Shown: piece after piece, positions 1-7,400 of the stretch
Layout: each line of letters opens with the position of its first letter
Position numbering within the stretch: position 1 is the stretch's first letter
Source of the DNA: an uncultured Collinsella sp.
GTDB taxonomy: Bacteria; Actinomycetota; Coriobacteriia; Coriobacteriales; Coriobacteriaceae
Length of the DNA: 15,023 nucleotides
Direction: 5' to 3'
Assembly (NCBI GenBank): GCA_900550825.1
Contig: URTZ01000032.1
Coordinates: forward strand, 1 to 15,023
Notes under the pieces: generated by a model
The model's database searches: none
The model's input: only the letters and a program-made list of their open reading frames with translations
What the model was told of the DNA's origin: nothing
Made by a program: the position numbers and the translations under genes

Positions 1-2
1 CG

Positions 3-263
3 GGGATTGAATACAACGGCTCGGACCATCTTGATAAACAGCGCAGCGCGTCGGATGCGGAGCGTATGACCGTGCTGAGTGCGCTGGGCTTTAGGATGAT
101 CGTCCTCACCGGGACTCAGTTTGCCCACCAGCTGCAATTGCATCGGGCGATGAACGCCATCGCACTCGCTATGGGTCTCAAGTGCGATCGAAGCGAAGCG
201 TTTCAGAAACGTCAGAACGACCTGCGAGAATTCGTGATTCGGCACTGGGACGGCGGCCTCTAG
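3..263 (+). CDS. C-terminal part of a DUF559/PD-(D/E)XK nuclease-like protein (5' end outside window)
   Basis: The frame is open from the left edge of the window to a TAG at 261-263, giving 86 residues of a longer protein. The visible part begins GIEYNGSDHLDKQ and continues with DAERMTVLSALGFRMIVLT. The pattern IEY-x-G-x-x-H, then D-x-x-R and L-x-x-x-GFR-x-I-x-LT, is what I know from DUF559 / very-short-patch-repair-like PD-(D/E)XK folds. In actinobacteria these often form the C-terminus of AbiEi-like proteins. The acidic residue in IEYNG would be one of the metal ligands. An internal ATG at 66 exists but would remove that motif, so I read the gene as entering from upstream. The 61-bp palindrome follows 40 nt after the stop. 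The domain family is a pattern judgement; the full protein and its role cannot be seen here. Confidence 0.6.
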   Translation, partial: GIEYNGSDHLDKQRSASDAERMTVLSALGFRMIVLTGTQFAHQLQLHRAMNAIALAMGLKCDRSEAFQKRQNDLREFVIRHWDGGL

Positions 264-303
264 GGGCGTTCCGGCCCTTCTACGGGGTGCCGTGGGCAGA
301 CAA

Positions 304-364
304 ACCATCACAACATTCAACGTTTTTTGCCAAAAACGGGAAAAGCATCGAATGTTGTGATGGT
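304..364. repeat. 61-bp palindromic element, copy 1
   Basis: A perfect 15-bp inverted repeat: ACCATCACAACATTC at 304-318 and its complement GAATGTTGTGATGGT at 350-364, separated by 31 nt. The core contains its own dyad, CGTTTTT TGCC AAAAACG at 321-338. The same arms and the same 31-nt spacing recur at 2966-3026 and 13962-14022; the core of this copy is the most diverged of the three. It lies between the end of the DUF559-like gene and the moaA promoter region, so it may end transcription as an RNA hairpin. No flanking target-site duplication is evident. Confidence 0.85.
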
Positions 365-450
365 CTGTGTTGAGGATGGGCTCGGGAAGTTCGTTTTGCT
401 CGAAGCGACCTGTCCTGTCGTACGGGTGTCGGCATGATTCCCGCGTGCGG

Positions 451-471
451 TACTATATTCTCTGAAGAATA
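451..471 (+). promoter_or_regulatory. candidate moaA promoter (-10) with overlapping small dyad
   Basis: TATATT at 454-459 lies about 38 nt upstream of the GTG start and is the best -10-like sequence in the gap. No good -35 is present at 16-18 nt upstream. A short dyad, TATTCT ctga AGAATA at 456-471, overlaps it and could be an operator or a small 5' UTR hairpin. I saw no molybdenum-cofactor riboswitch fold. The assignment is weak. Confidence 0.35.
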
Positions 472-496
472 AAGACTGGCGCGAGGGGAGGATTGC

Positions 497-1552
497 GTGG
501 ACGAGCGCGTGCAGCATGACGGTTTTGGCCGCGATATCAACTACCTGCGTATTGCCGTTACCGACAAGTGCAATTTCCGCTGCATTTACTGCATGCCGGC
601 CGATGGCGTGGCGCCCCGTGCGCACGACGAGCTGCTCAGCGCCGAGGAAATCGCCCGCTTTGTGCGCTTGGTGGCGGGGGAGGGCATTCGCCGCGTGCGC
701 CTGACGGGTGGCGAGCCGCTGGTCAGCCGCCGCATCATCCCGCTCATTCGCGACATCCGCGCGATTCCGCAGATCGAGGACATTTCGCTCACCACCAATG
801 GCGCCCTGCTGCCCAAGCTGGCGCCGCAGCTCAAAGACGCGGGGCTTAACCGCGTCAACATCTCGCTCGACACGCTCGACCCTACGCTCTTTGGAAAGAT
901 CACGCGTCTGGGTCGACTCGAGCAGACCATGGCGGGCATCGACGCGGCGCTGGCTTGGGGCTTTGAGCCCGTTAAGGTCAACTGCGTTGTTGTGCGCCGG
1001 CTCAACCAGGATGTGGAGGCCCTTGCGCAGCTCACGCTCGACCGTCCCATTCACCTGCGCTTTATCGAATACATGCCCATCGGCGACGAACACACGAGTT
1101 CGCATTGCGCTGTGGACCCGCATGCGCCCGCGCTCAATCCCGAGCTGTGGGACGCGAGCGATACCGTGCCGAGCGACGAGCTGCGGGCGCGCATCAATGC
1201 CGGGGTTGCCGCGACGGGGCTGGGCGAGCTCGAGCCGCTCGACATCAACGACGCTCCTGCCGGCGCGGGCCCTGCGCGCTATTGGCACTTTCCGGGCGCG
1301 GCGGGAACGGTCGGCTTCATTAGCGCCATGTCCAACCATTTTTGTGCGAATTGCAACCGTCTGCGCCTGACGGCCGATGGCAACGTGCGTCCGTGCCTGT
1401 TCAGCGATGCCGAGTATTCGGTGCGTGAGGCGCTGCGCCGTGGTGATGATATGCAGGTACTTTCGATTTGGCGCGATGCCGTGGCCCACAAACCGCAGGA
1501 ACACGCGATAATTGAGGGCACGCAACGATTTATGTCCCAAATCGGAGGATGA
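497..1552 (+). CDS. moaA: GTP 3',8-cyclase MoaA (radical SAM)
   Basis: First enzyme of molybdenum-cofactor synthesis: it rearranges GTP to 3',8-cyclo-7,8-dihydro-GTP, which MoaC converts to cyclic pyranopterin phosphate. The 351-residue protein has the radical SAM cluster motif CNFRCIYC (Cys25, Cys29, Cys32), the SAM-binding TGGEP at 70-74, the second 4Fe-4S cluster as CANCNRLRLTADGNVRPC (Cys283, Cys286, Cys300), and the C-terminal SQIGG whose terminal Gly-Gly is conserved in MoaA. Length is slightly above the usual 325-340. The start is GTG at 497 with a strong ribosome site (GAGGGGAGG) just upstream. It is followed after four bases by moaC-mobB, whose ribosome site GGAGG lies inside the last codons of moaA, so the two are surely one operon. 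A cytosolic enzyme; assignment is firm. Confidence 0.98.
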   Translation: MDERVQHDGFGRDINYLRIAVTDKCNFRCIYCMPADGVAPRAHDELLSAEEIARFVRLVAGEGIRRVRLTGGEPLVSRRIIPLIRDIRAIPQIEDISLTTNGALLPKLAPQLKDAGLNRVNISLDTLDPTLFGKITRLGRLEQTMAGIDAALAWGFEPVKVNCVVVRRLNQDVEALAQLTLDRPIHLRFIEYMPIGDEHTSSHCAVDPHAPALNPELWDASDTVPSDELRARINAGVAATGLGELEPLDINDAPAGAGPARYWHFPGAAGTVGFISAMSNHFCANCNRLRLTADGNVRPCLFSDAEYSVREALRRGDDMQVLSIWRDAVAHKPQEHAIIEGTQRFMSQIGG

Positions 1553-1556
1553 TCAT

Positions 1557-2855
1557 ATGGCCAAGAGCAGGTACGCCGATGCCACCAAGGCCGCTCGCAG
1601 GGCCGCGATGTCTGCCCACAAAGCCACGGCTACTGACAGCGACGCCGACGCGTCCGCGCAGCCGACTGCCAGTGCTGCCACCGAGCCCGCCCGTGACGCC
1701 CGTCGCGACGAGCTGACGCACGTGGACGCCAAGGGCGAGGTGCGCATGGTCGACGTGTCCGACAAGGCCGAGACCCATCGCATCGCCATCGCCGAGGGCA
1801 CCATCCTCATGCATCCCGAGACGCAGGCCATGGTGCTGCAGGACCGCGCCAAAAAGGGCGACGTGCTTGCCTGCGCGCGCGTGGCGGGCATCATGGCCAT
1901 CAAACGCACGAGCGACATCATCCCCATGTGTCATCCGCTGCTCATTACCAAGAGCAAGTGCGACATTGCGCCCATCGCTCCGGCGGGGACGCCGGCCGAG
2001 GACGTGCCCGAGGGCTGGGCGCCGGCGCGCGCGGACGGGCAGGTTGGCTTTCACGTACTGGTTACGGCCGGCGTGACGGGCAAGACGGGTATCGAGATGG
2101 AGGCCCTGACCGGCGCGAGCGCTGCGTGCCTAACGATCTATGACATGTGCAAGGCCGTCGATCGCGGTATGGAGATCGTCGACGTGCGCCTGCTGCGCAA
2201 GGAGGGCGGCCGCTCGGGCGTGTGGGATCGTGCCGAGCGTCAGGTTGCTGCTGTTGAGGCCGTGGCCGCTGACGGTGCCACGCTCGCAAGCGCACCTGTC
2301 GCCGTCGCGCCCGCAGCTCCGGCTCCGGCCGTCCCAGCGATCGCGTTTATCGGCTACCAAAACTCGGGCAAGACCACGCTCGTTGAGAAGGTTATCGCCG
2401 AGCTCACCCGCCGCGGCCTGCGCGTGGGTTCGCTCAAGCATCATGGGCATCACGGCTTTGATATCGATGTGCCCGCTAAGGATACGTGGCGCCATCACCA
2501 GGCCGGATCCAAGCACGTGGGACTCATCTGCGCCACGCGCTGGGCGGAGTACGCCGACACGCGCGAGGAGGACGAGATGCCCGCGCGCGAGCTGCTGTCG
2601 CGCTACAACGATGTCGACGTGGTGATTATCGAGGGCTACAAGACCGAGGGCTTCGACAACATCGTGGTCGCGCGCTCCGGTGTCGACCGTCTGCGCGGCA
2701 AGAGCTCGCTCGACCTGGTCGACGGTCACACGCTGGCCCTTGCCTGCAACGAGGCCCTGGCACGTCAGGCCTTCGATGCCGGCTTCGCGACCCGAGCCAT
2801 CAACATCAACGACGCCCGAGCCATCTGCGACCTAATCCAAGACCATCTGGCCTAA
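1557..2855 (+). CDS. moaC-mobB: MoaC-MobB fusion: cyclic pyranopterin monophosphate synthase plus molybdopterin-guanine dinucleotide adapter GTPase
   Basis: A 432-residue fusion. Residues 1-50 are an Ala-rich tail not usual in MoaC. MoaC spans about 52-225, with ELTHVDAKGEVRMVDVS, IPMCHPL, KTGIEMEALTGASAA, DMCKAVDRGME and KEGGRSG, the conserved set around the active site. An Ala/Pro linker (about 226-261) leads to MobB (262-432) with a P-loop GYQNSGKTT starting at Gly266, KHHGHHGFDIDVPAKDTWRH and the VVIIEGYKTEGF strand. MoaC makes cyclic pyranopterin monophosphate from MoaA's product; MobB is a GTP-binding partner thought to assist dinucleotide attachment. The start is ATG 1557, five bases after the moaA stop codon and 8 nt after GGAGG; an in-frame ATG at 1512 lies inside moaA and has no ribosome site. 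The stop codon overlaps the left arm of a 14-bp hairpin. Confidence 0.96.
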   Translation: MAKSRYADATKAARRAAMSAHKATATDSDADASAQPTASAATEPARDARRDELTHVDAKGEVRMVDVSDKAETHRIAIAEGTILMHPETQAMVLQDRAKKGDVLACARVAGIMAIKRTSDIIPMCHPLLITKSKCDIAPIAPAGTPAEDVPEGWAPARADGQVGFHVLVTAGVTGKTGIEMEALTGASAACLTIYDMCKAVDRGMEIVDVRLLRKEGGRSGVWDRAERQVAAVEAVAADGATLASAPVAVAPAAPAPAVPAIAFIGYQNSGKTTLVEKVIAELTRRGLRVGSLKHHGHHGFDIDVPAKDTWRHHQAGSKHVGLICATRWAEYADTREEDEMPARELLSRYNDVDVVIIEGYKTEGFDNIVVARSGVDRLRGKSSLDLVDGHTLALACNEALARQAFDAGFATRAININDARAICDLIQDHLA

Positions 2856-2894
2856 AACCTGCCAAAAAGGGACAGGTTTATTTTGGCAGGTTTT
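2854..2894 (+). repeat. hairpin overlapping the moaC-mobB stop codon (variant GGGACAGG element)
   Basis: A perfect 14-bp inverted repeat, AAAACCTGCCAAAA at 2854-2867 and TTTTGGCAGGTTTT at 2881-2894, with the loop AGGGACAGGTTTA. The left arm begins inside the TAA stop (2853-2855). The loop carries GGGACAGG, shared with the GGGACAGGCACC hairpins further on, but the arm is different. The right arm ends in TTTT, so it could double as a terminator for the molybdenum-cofactor operon. Confidence 0.75.
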
Positions 2895-2914
2895 ATCTGG
2901 GCAAATGCCATTTA

Positions 2915-2945
2915 CACCACAAAGGGGCCAGGCACCTTTGTGGTG
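2915..2945 (+). repeat. GGGACAGGCACC-type hairpin, copy 1
   Basis: Perfect 11-bp stem CACCACAAAGG (2915-2925) / CCTTTGTGGTG (2935-2945) with the nine-base loop GGCCAGGCA. Closely related hairpins are at 3045-3075, 3998-4032 and 13915-13949, all in the same orientation. Confidence 0.8.
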
Positions 2946-2965
2946 GTTTTTGCTTTGCAGTAAAA

Positions 2966-3026
2966 ACCATCACAACATTCGATGAAAATCGCGACTTTGA
3001 CGAAAAGCGTCGAATGTTGTGATGGA
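2966..3026. repeat. 61-bp palindromic element, copy 2
   Basis: Perfect 16-bp arms, CCATCACAACATTCGA at 2967-2982 and TCGAATGTTGTGATGG at 3010-3025. The core differs from copy 3 at only three bases. It is sandwiched between two GGGACAGGCACC-type hairpins (2915-2945 and 3045-3075). Confidence 0.9.
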
Positions 3027-3044
3027 TTGCGCCCCGGGTCCGGC

Positions 3045-3075
3045 CACCATAAAGGGGCAAGGCACCTTTGTGGCG
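3045..3075 (+). repeat. GGGACAGGCACC-type hairpin, copy 2
   Basis: Imperfect 11-bp stem CACCATAAAGG (3045-3055) / CCTTTGTGGCG (3065-3075) with one mismatch and one G-T pair; loop GGCAAGGCA. Same loop length and orientation as copy 1. It lies upstream of the HAD gene promoter. Confidence 0.7.
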
Positions 3076-3102
3076 ATCGGGTCCCAACGGCCTGCGCCTT
3101 GG

Positions 3103-3108
3103 TATACC
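3103..3108 (+). promoter_or_regulatory. candidate -10 element of the HAD gene
   Basis: TATACC, 55 nt upstream of the chosen ATG; it resembles the TATACT before gatC. No clear -35 at the usual distance. A weak call. Confidence 0.3.
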
Positions 3109-3163
3109 ATGTACGCCGTTCACGAATACACCCCACACCGCCGCACAACCCAGAAAGGCCCCC

Positions 3164-3985
3164 ATGGACACCACCTTCAGCCACATCAAAGCCGTGTTCT
3201 GCGATATCGACGGCACACTGCTCACGAGTCAGCACACGGTGTCCCCGCGCACCGTGGCGGCGATCCGCGCCCTGCGCGAGCGCGGCGTGCTCTTTGGCCT
3301 GTGCACCGGGCGCGACGCCCATGCGACCGAGGCCATGTACGAGCTCTGGGGCATCGAAGGCCTGGTGGACGTGATGGTGGGCTGCGGTGGCGCCGAGGTC
3401 ATCGACCGCGCGCACGACATCAACGAGCTGAGCTATCCGCTGCCGGGCGAGACCATCGCGCGCATCTGCAAGCACATGGCGGACCTTCCGGCAACGCCCG
3501 TCTGCCCCCGAGACGGCGTGTTCTACGTGCCCGAGAGCAACGCGTGCGTCGAGCACCTGTCGCGCGTCGACGGCGTGCCCTACCAGGTGGTCGATTTTGC
3601 CGAGTTTTTACGCGAGCCGCAGCCCAAGGTGATGTTTACCATGGCACCCGAGGTAATGCCGCGGGTGATTGAGCGGGCGTCGACGTTTGCCGATAACACT
3701 GTTAAGGCGGCGGCTCTGCAAACCACGCAGCGGCTCTACGAGTTCATGGATCCGCGCGTGTCCAAGACGCGCGGCCTTGTGCGCGTGGCGGAGCTCAACG
3801 ACATGGAGCTTGCGAACATCTGCGTGTTCGGCGATGCGGACAACGACGCCGGCATGGTGGCCGACGCCGGCGTGGGTGTGGCCATGGCAAATGGCAGCGA
3901 TGCCACCCGCTCCGCCGCCGATTTTGTAACCGCCAGCAACGACAAAGACGGCATCGCGATTTTTATCGAGGAGCATCTGCTGTAG
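3164..3985 (+). CDS. Cof-type HAD-superfamily (class IIB) phosphatase
   Basis: A 273-residue protein with the haloacid dehalogenase motifs: FCDIDGTLL with nucleophile Asp14 and acid/base Asp16, motif II CTGR with Thr48, a Lys in SKTRGL (Lys201), and motif IV GDADNDAGM at 223-231 followed by GVGVAMANGS. This is the Cof/YidA-like layout, with a C2-type cap between motifs II and III. Such enzymes dephosphorylate sugar phosphates, nucleotides or flavin intermediates; the substrate cannot be told from sequence. The start is ATG 3164, preceded by AGAAAGG at 3152-3158. An earlier in-frame ATG at 3068 lies inside a repeat hairpin and adds 32 residues that do not look like the family. It appears monocistronic, flanked on both sides by repeat hairpins. 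Confidence 0.9.
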   Translation: MDTTFSHIKAVFCDIDGTLLTSQHTVSPRTVAAIRALRERGVLFGLCTGRDAHATEAMYELWGIEGLVDVMVGCGGAEVIDRAHDINELSYPLPGETIARICKHMADLPATPVCPRDGVFYVPESNACVEHLSRVDGVPYQVVDFAEFLREPQPKVMFTMAPEVMPRVIERASTFADNTVKAAALQTTQRLYEFMDPRVSKTRGLVRVAELNDMELANICVFGDADNDAGMVADAGVGVAMANGSDATRSAADFVTASNDKDGIAIFIEEHLL

Positions 3986-3997
3986 CGCCGGGGGAGA

Positions 3998-4032
3998 GCC
4001 ACCACAAGAGGAACAGGCACCTTTGCGGTGGC
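3998..4032 (+). repeat. GGGACAGGCACC-type hairpin, copy 3 (after the HAD gene)
   Basis: GCCACCACAAGAGG (3998-4011) pairs with CCTTTGCGGTGGC (4020-4032) with one mismatch and one bulged base; loop AACAGGCA. It starts 12 nt after the HAD stop and may act as its terminator. It is the last repeat of this kind before the pilus region. Confidence 0.75.
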
Positions 4033-4371
4033 CTCAGGCGATTTGGGCGAATTGATGCCTAAAATCTGCGCGCAAATTCAGATATGGTTGTCTGAACATT
4101 ACGCTTCTCACCACCGATGGGTTAAAGATATTCCCATCAATTTGGTAGTCTATTCCTCCCGGTTAATGACCTACCGCTCATGGTCGATTTTCGACCGTTC
4201 ACAGGATGCTTGCTCTTGAGCAAAATGTTGTGCAAATAAATAAAACGCTATTAAAAAACTGATAACTAACTTAATTACCAGTAGAAACAGATATTTCAGA
4301 GCGAATAAACGAAGGTTAATCCGAGCAAATGTCAAGAGAATTGAGAATTCGCTACAAAACTATCGGTATTT

Positions 4372-4401
4372 TTGCTTAGATGTTCAAACAATCGTTACAA
4401 T
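4372..4401 (+). promoter_or_regulatory. candidate promoter of the pilus operon
   Basis: TTGCTT at 4372-4377 and TACAAT at 4396-4401, spaced 18 nt. The -10 matches five of six consensus bases; the -35 is weak. It would leave a leader of roughly 80 nt before the ATG at 4491, containing both dyads noted there. Confidence 0.4.
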
Positions 4402-4415
4402 AAGTACTACAAGCG

Positions 4416-4436
4416 TGCGCAATCACAGGTTGCGCA
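4416..4436. promoter_or_regulatory. 7-bp perfect dyad in the pilus leader
   Basis: TGCGCAA (4416-4422) and TTGCGCA (4430-4436) around TCACAGG. It lies just downstream of the candidate transcription start, so it could be a repressor operator or an mRNA hairpin. Confidence 0.4.
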
Positions 4437-4468
4437 GATACGTTTGATAGTGAAAGAGCAAGATCGCG

Positions 4469-4486
4469 GTCTCTTGGGGAGGAGAC
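4469..4486 (+). promoter_or_regulatory. ribosome site of the tip gene in a short hairpin loop
   Basis: GTCTC (4469-4473) can pair with GAGAC (4482-4486), placing TTGGGGAG, which contains the Shine-Dalgarno sequence, in the loop. The site itself (GGGGAGGAG, 4476-4484) is strong and fixes the ATG at 4491. Whether the hairpin forms is unknown. Confidence 0.35.
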
Positions 4487-4490
4487 ATCG

Positions 4491-7400
4491 ATGAAAGCGA
4501 ATTCAGAAAAAACTAAGCAGAGTAAAAAAGCGACGCGCCGTGTACTGGCAGGCGTTTTGTGCGGAGCCTCCGTTTTGAGCCTGGTACTGTCGCTCGTCAT
4601 GCCCCCGATCTCGCAGGCCATTGCCAACGACGCCCAGACGGTTTCTACCGAGGAAGCTGTGATGGGGGGGGGTTCCTCAAGTGAGTCTACTGATGTAGAC
4701 AACACCAACAACGGGGATACCGAAAACCAGAAAAGTGACGAGGTCGAGGGTGACGAGGCCGACCCCTCAAATGGTGTTGAGCAGGGTCAGTCTGAGGATC
4801 AGCCTGAGGGCGAGTTGCAGGTCGAAGACGGCGAGTCGTCGGTTGGCAATGCCGTAATGCTGGCTGCGGAAGGCGGGCAGGCTGAAGCAGCATCCGCTGA
4901 AATACGAACTGCTGACGATCTGAAAAACAAGCTGGAGAATGCAAGCGATGTTGCTAGCTTCAAACTTGTGAATGATATCGAAACCAGCTCGACAATCCAG
5001 CTTGGCAGGGAGGACAGCAATATCAAGCTGGATCTTAACGGCTACAAGATAAAGTACAAGAGTCCGGATCAGCCCCTGTTTAATATCACTGGCGGCGCAA
5101 AGTTAACCGTCATGGACGGTCAGCAAGCTGCAGTGGATGATCCGACGGGCGACAAATATGTATGCTCCGACAACACATCTAGCAAAAATGGCAACCTTGC
5201 CTCTGTGGCCCCTGATGAGACTTCTAATATTCCTACAAATCTCACCTACTATGTAACCGGATCGTCCGTAAATCCAGATGGCATTAGCACTACCGAGGCT
5301 CTTTATAAACACGAAGCTACCATCGGCGGCGCCATCGTGGCGTGCAGTGGTAACGACCAATTGAAGCTCATCAATCTTTATGGCACTAATGGTAAGGGCG
5401 GTACGTTCAATCTTGAAAGTGGCGTGCTGACGCAAGGACAGGGCTGTAAAGTTGCCAACTTGGTCTACGCCGAGAACGGTTCTACCGTCAATATGAGCGG
5501 TGGCTACGTTTGCGGCGCCTCTACGGGAACCTCGGGCACCGGCGCTGGCATTATGGTGTCTAATGAAAAGGGCGCTGCTTCGACCCTTAATCTAACCGGT
5601 GGCGTTATCGCAGGTAACTACGCTCCCAATGGCGGCGGCGTGTACGCTAAGGGCTCAATGGTCAACGTGGATGGCAGCATTATCTCCGGCAACGGTACGT
5701 TTGGTAGCCAGTCTGGCTACGGCGCAGGTATCTGTGCGTTCGAATCAACCGTTAACGTTACGAGCGGCTACATCACCAATAACAAGTATCAGTTCTACCA
5801 AGATACCGATTCGACTAATTGGGTGCACAAGGGCGGCGGTTGCCACGGTGGCGGCGGCATTGCTGCTTTTAATGGCGGCAGTCTGAAGATTAACGGTGGC
5901 TACATCACTGGCAACTACTCTGCTGAGGCTGGCGGCGGCGTTTATGGTGGCGCTTGGAATCGAGCTCTTTCCACGTTTACGTTCTCTGGTGGAACCATAG
6001 CTAGCAATGTTGCACAAAACTCGGAGGGCGGCGGTATCCGCATCGCAGCGCCTACCAAGGGCGAGTTCAACGTTCCTTCTGGCACTAAGGCATATATCAC
6101 TAACAATACGACCAATACCACTAATGACTGGGGTGGCGGCGGAGTGTTCGTCCAAGGCGGCAACAGCGACCAAGGCGTTGAGTCGGCAAGCCTCAAGATT
6201 TATAACGCATTGATTACCAACAATCATGCCGAGGGCTTTGGCGGCGGGTTTGCCGCTTGCCCGAGTGGTAAGACTGCTATTACCGATACCTACGGTATTG
6301 CGATTTATGACAACACTGACCACGACGGTGCACATCGATCGGGCGGCACTAACGACAAGAGCGAGGACTGGGATAAAGACCCGAAAGGCGGCGAAATAAC
6401 CCCAGATTTTATAAGTGCCGGTCATAAGGACCTTTTCCTAGTTCACGACTCTAACAATTCTGAAAATAATCCGTATATCGCAGCCGTAACTGGCCAGATG
6501 CTTGGTGGCGGAGCTGCCAATTGGTCGGGCACGATCGACGACAATACGTCAACGTCTATCGGCAAGTACGAGGGCGCTCAGGCTAAGTATTTGATTGGCT
6601 TAAAGTCTGATCCGTCCGCTGAAGATCAAAAAGCTGCTAAAGGGTTAGCCACGCTCTACATCACGGGCAACAGCTCCAACATCCACGGTGGCGGAATCAT
6701 GACCAACGGCAACGTTGTCGCTGGCTCCACCCAAGAAGTCAAGGTTTACCCCAAGATGAAGCTCAATGGCACCAAGGTGCTTGAGGACGGCACGCTTGAA
6801 GGAAATGACTTTGATTTCCAGCTACTCAAGCAGAACGAGATTAAGGATAAGAACGGTCAGGTTACGGGATATACGGTGCCGAGTTTTGATGCCAATGACA
6901 CTCTTCAGCTCAATGGCTGCTCGGTGGTCAATACGGTGAAAAACGATGGGAATGGAAATTTCACCTTTGATCTGGGTGAAGTTTATGCCGATGACGATCT
7001 TGTTTACTACTTGGTAGAGGTTCCAGGCACGGACAAGGACGTTAATTACGACAAGGCTATCTACAAGATAGATCCTACGGTCACAGAGGATCGGACCAGG
7101 ATGCACGAGGTGCTTGGTATTAAATACAGGTACTACACGGTAAGTAACGTGAAGATCACCAAGATGTCTGATGGCACTACTGAGCCTGAGACCGTGGTTA
7201 CCCCAACGTCTGAAGGCGACGTTGCATGCGTTGCACTTACTACTAAAGGTGCGACTTTCACCAACACCCAGTACACCTCCACCGGCTCTTGGACTCCCAA
7301 GGCGACTAAGGTCGTTGAGGGTGGCGAGATGAAGGAGTTTACGCTCGAGTTTGCGGATAACGGGAGGTTTGATAGCGCTACGACGGTCAAGACGACGGCT

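Larger units (their letters stand above)
4033..4490 (+). other. AT-rich non-coding leader of the pilus operon
   Basis: A 458-base stretch with no gene I can support. Its base composition is clearly more AT-rich than the genes on either side, most of all at 4215-4400. It holds a promoter candidate at 4372-4401, a dyad at 4416-4436 and a small hairpin presenting the ribosome site at 4469-4486. The one sizeable reading frame (4028-4219) starts in the preceding hairpin and has no ribosome site. The composition break suggests acquired DNA or a long regulatory region. Confidence 0.6.

Noticed and set aside
365..496. Molybdenum-cofactor riboswitch upstream of moaA
   Set aside because: The leader after the candidate promoter is only about 35 bases and shows one small hairpin, too short for that RNA.
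317..1540. Long minus-strand reading frame opposite moaA
   Set aside because: It is the GC-rich shadow of moaA, has no ribosome site and no recognisable domain, while the plus strand has every MoaA motif.
1512..1556. Earlier in-frame ATG for moaC-mobB
   Set aside because: It lies inside moaA, adds 15 residues with no similarity to MoaC, and lacks a ribosome site; ATG 1557 has GGAGG at the right distance.
3068..3163. Upstream ATG for the HAD gene
   Set aside because: It falls in the right arm of a repeat hairpin and upstream of the candidate promoter; ATG 3164 has AGAAAGG and places the first Asp motif at the usual distance.
4028..4219. 63-codon plus-strand frame after the HAD gene
   Set aside because: It starts inside the hairpin, has no ribosome site, and its product shows no domain or signal.
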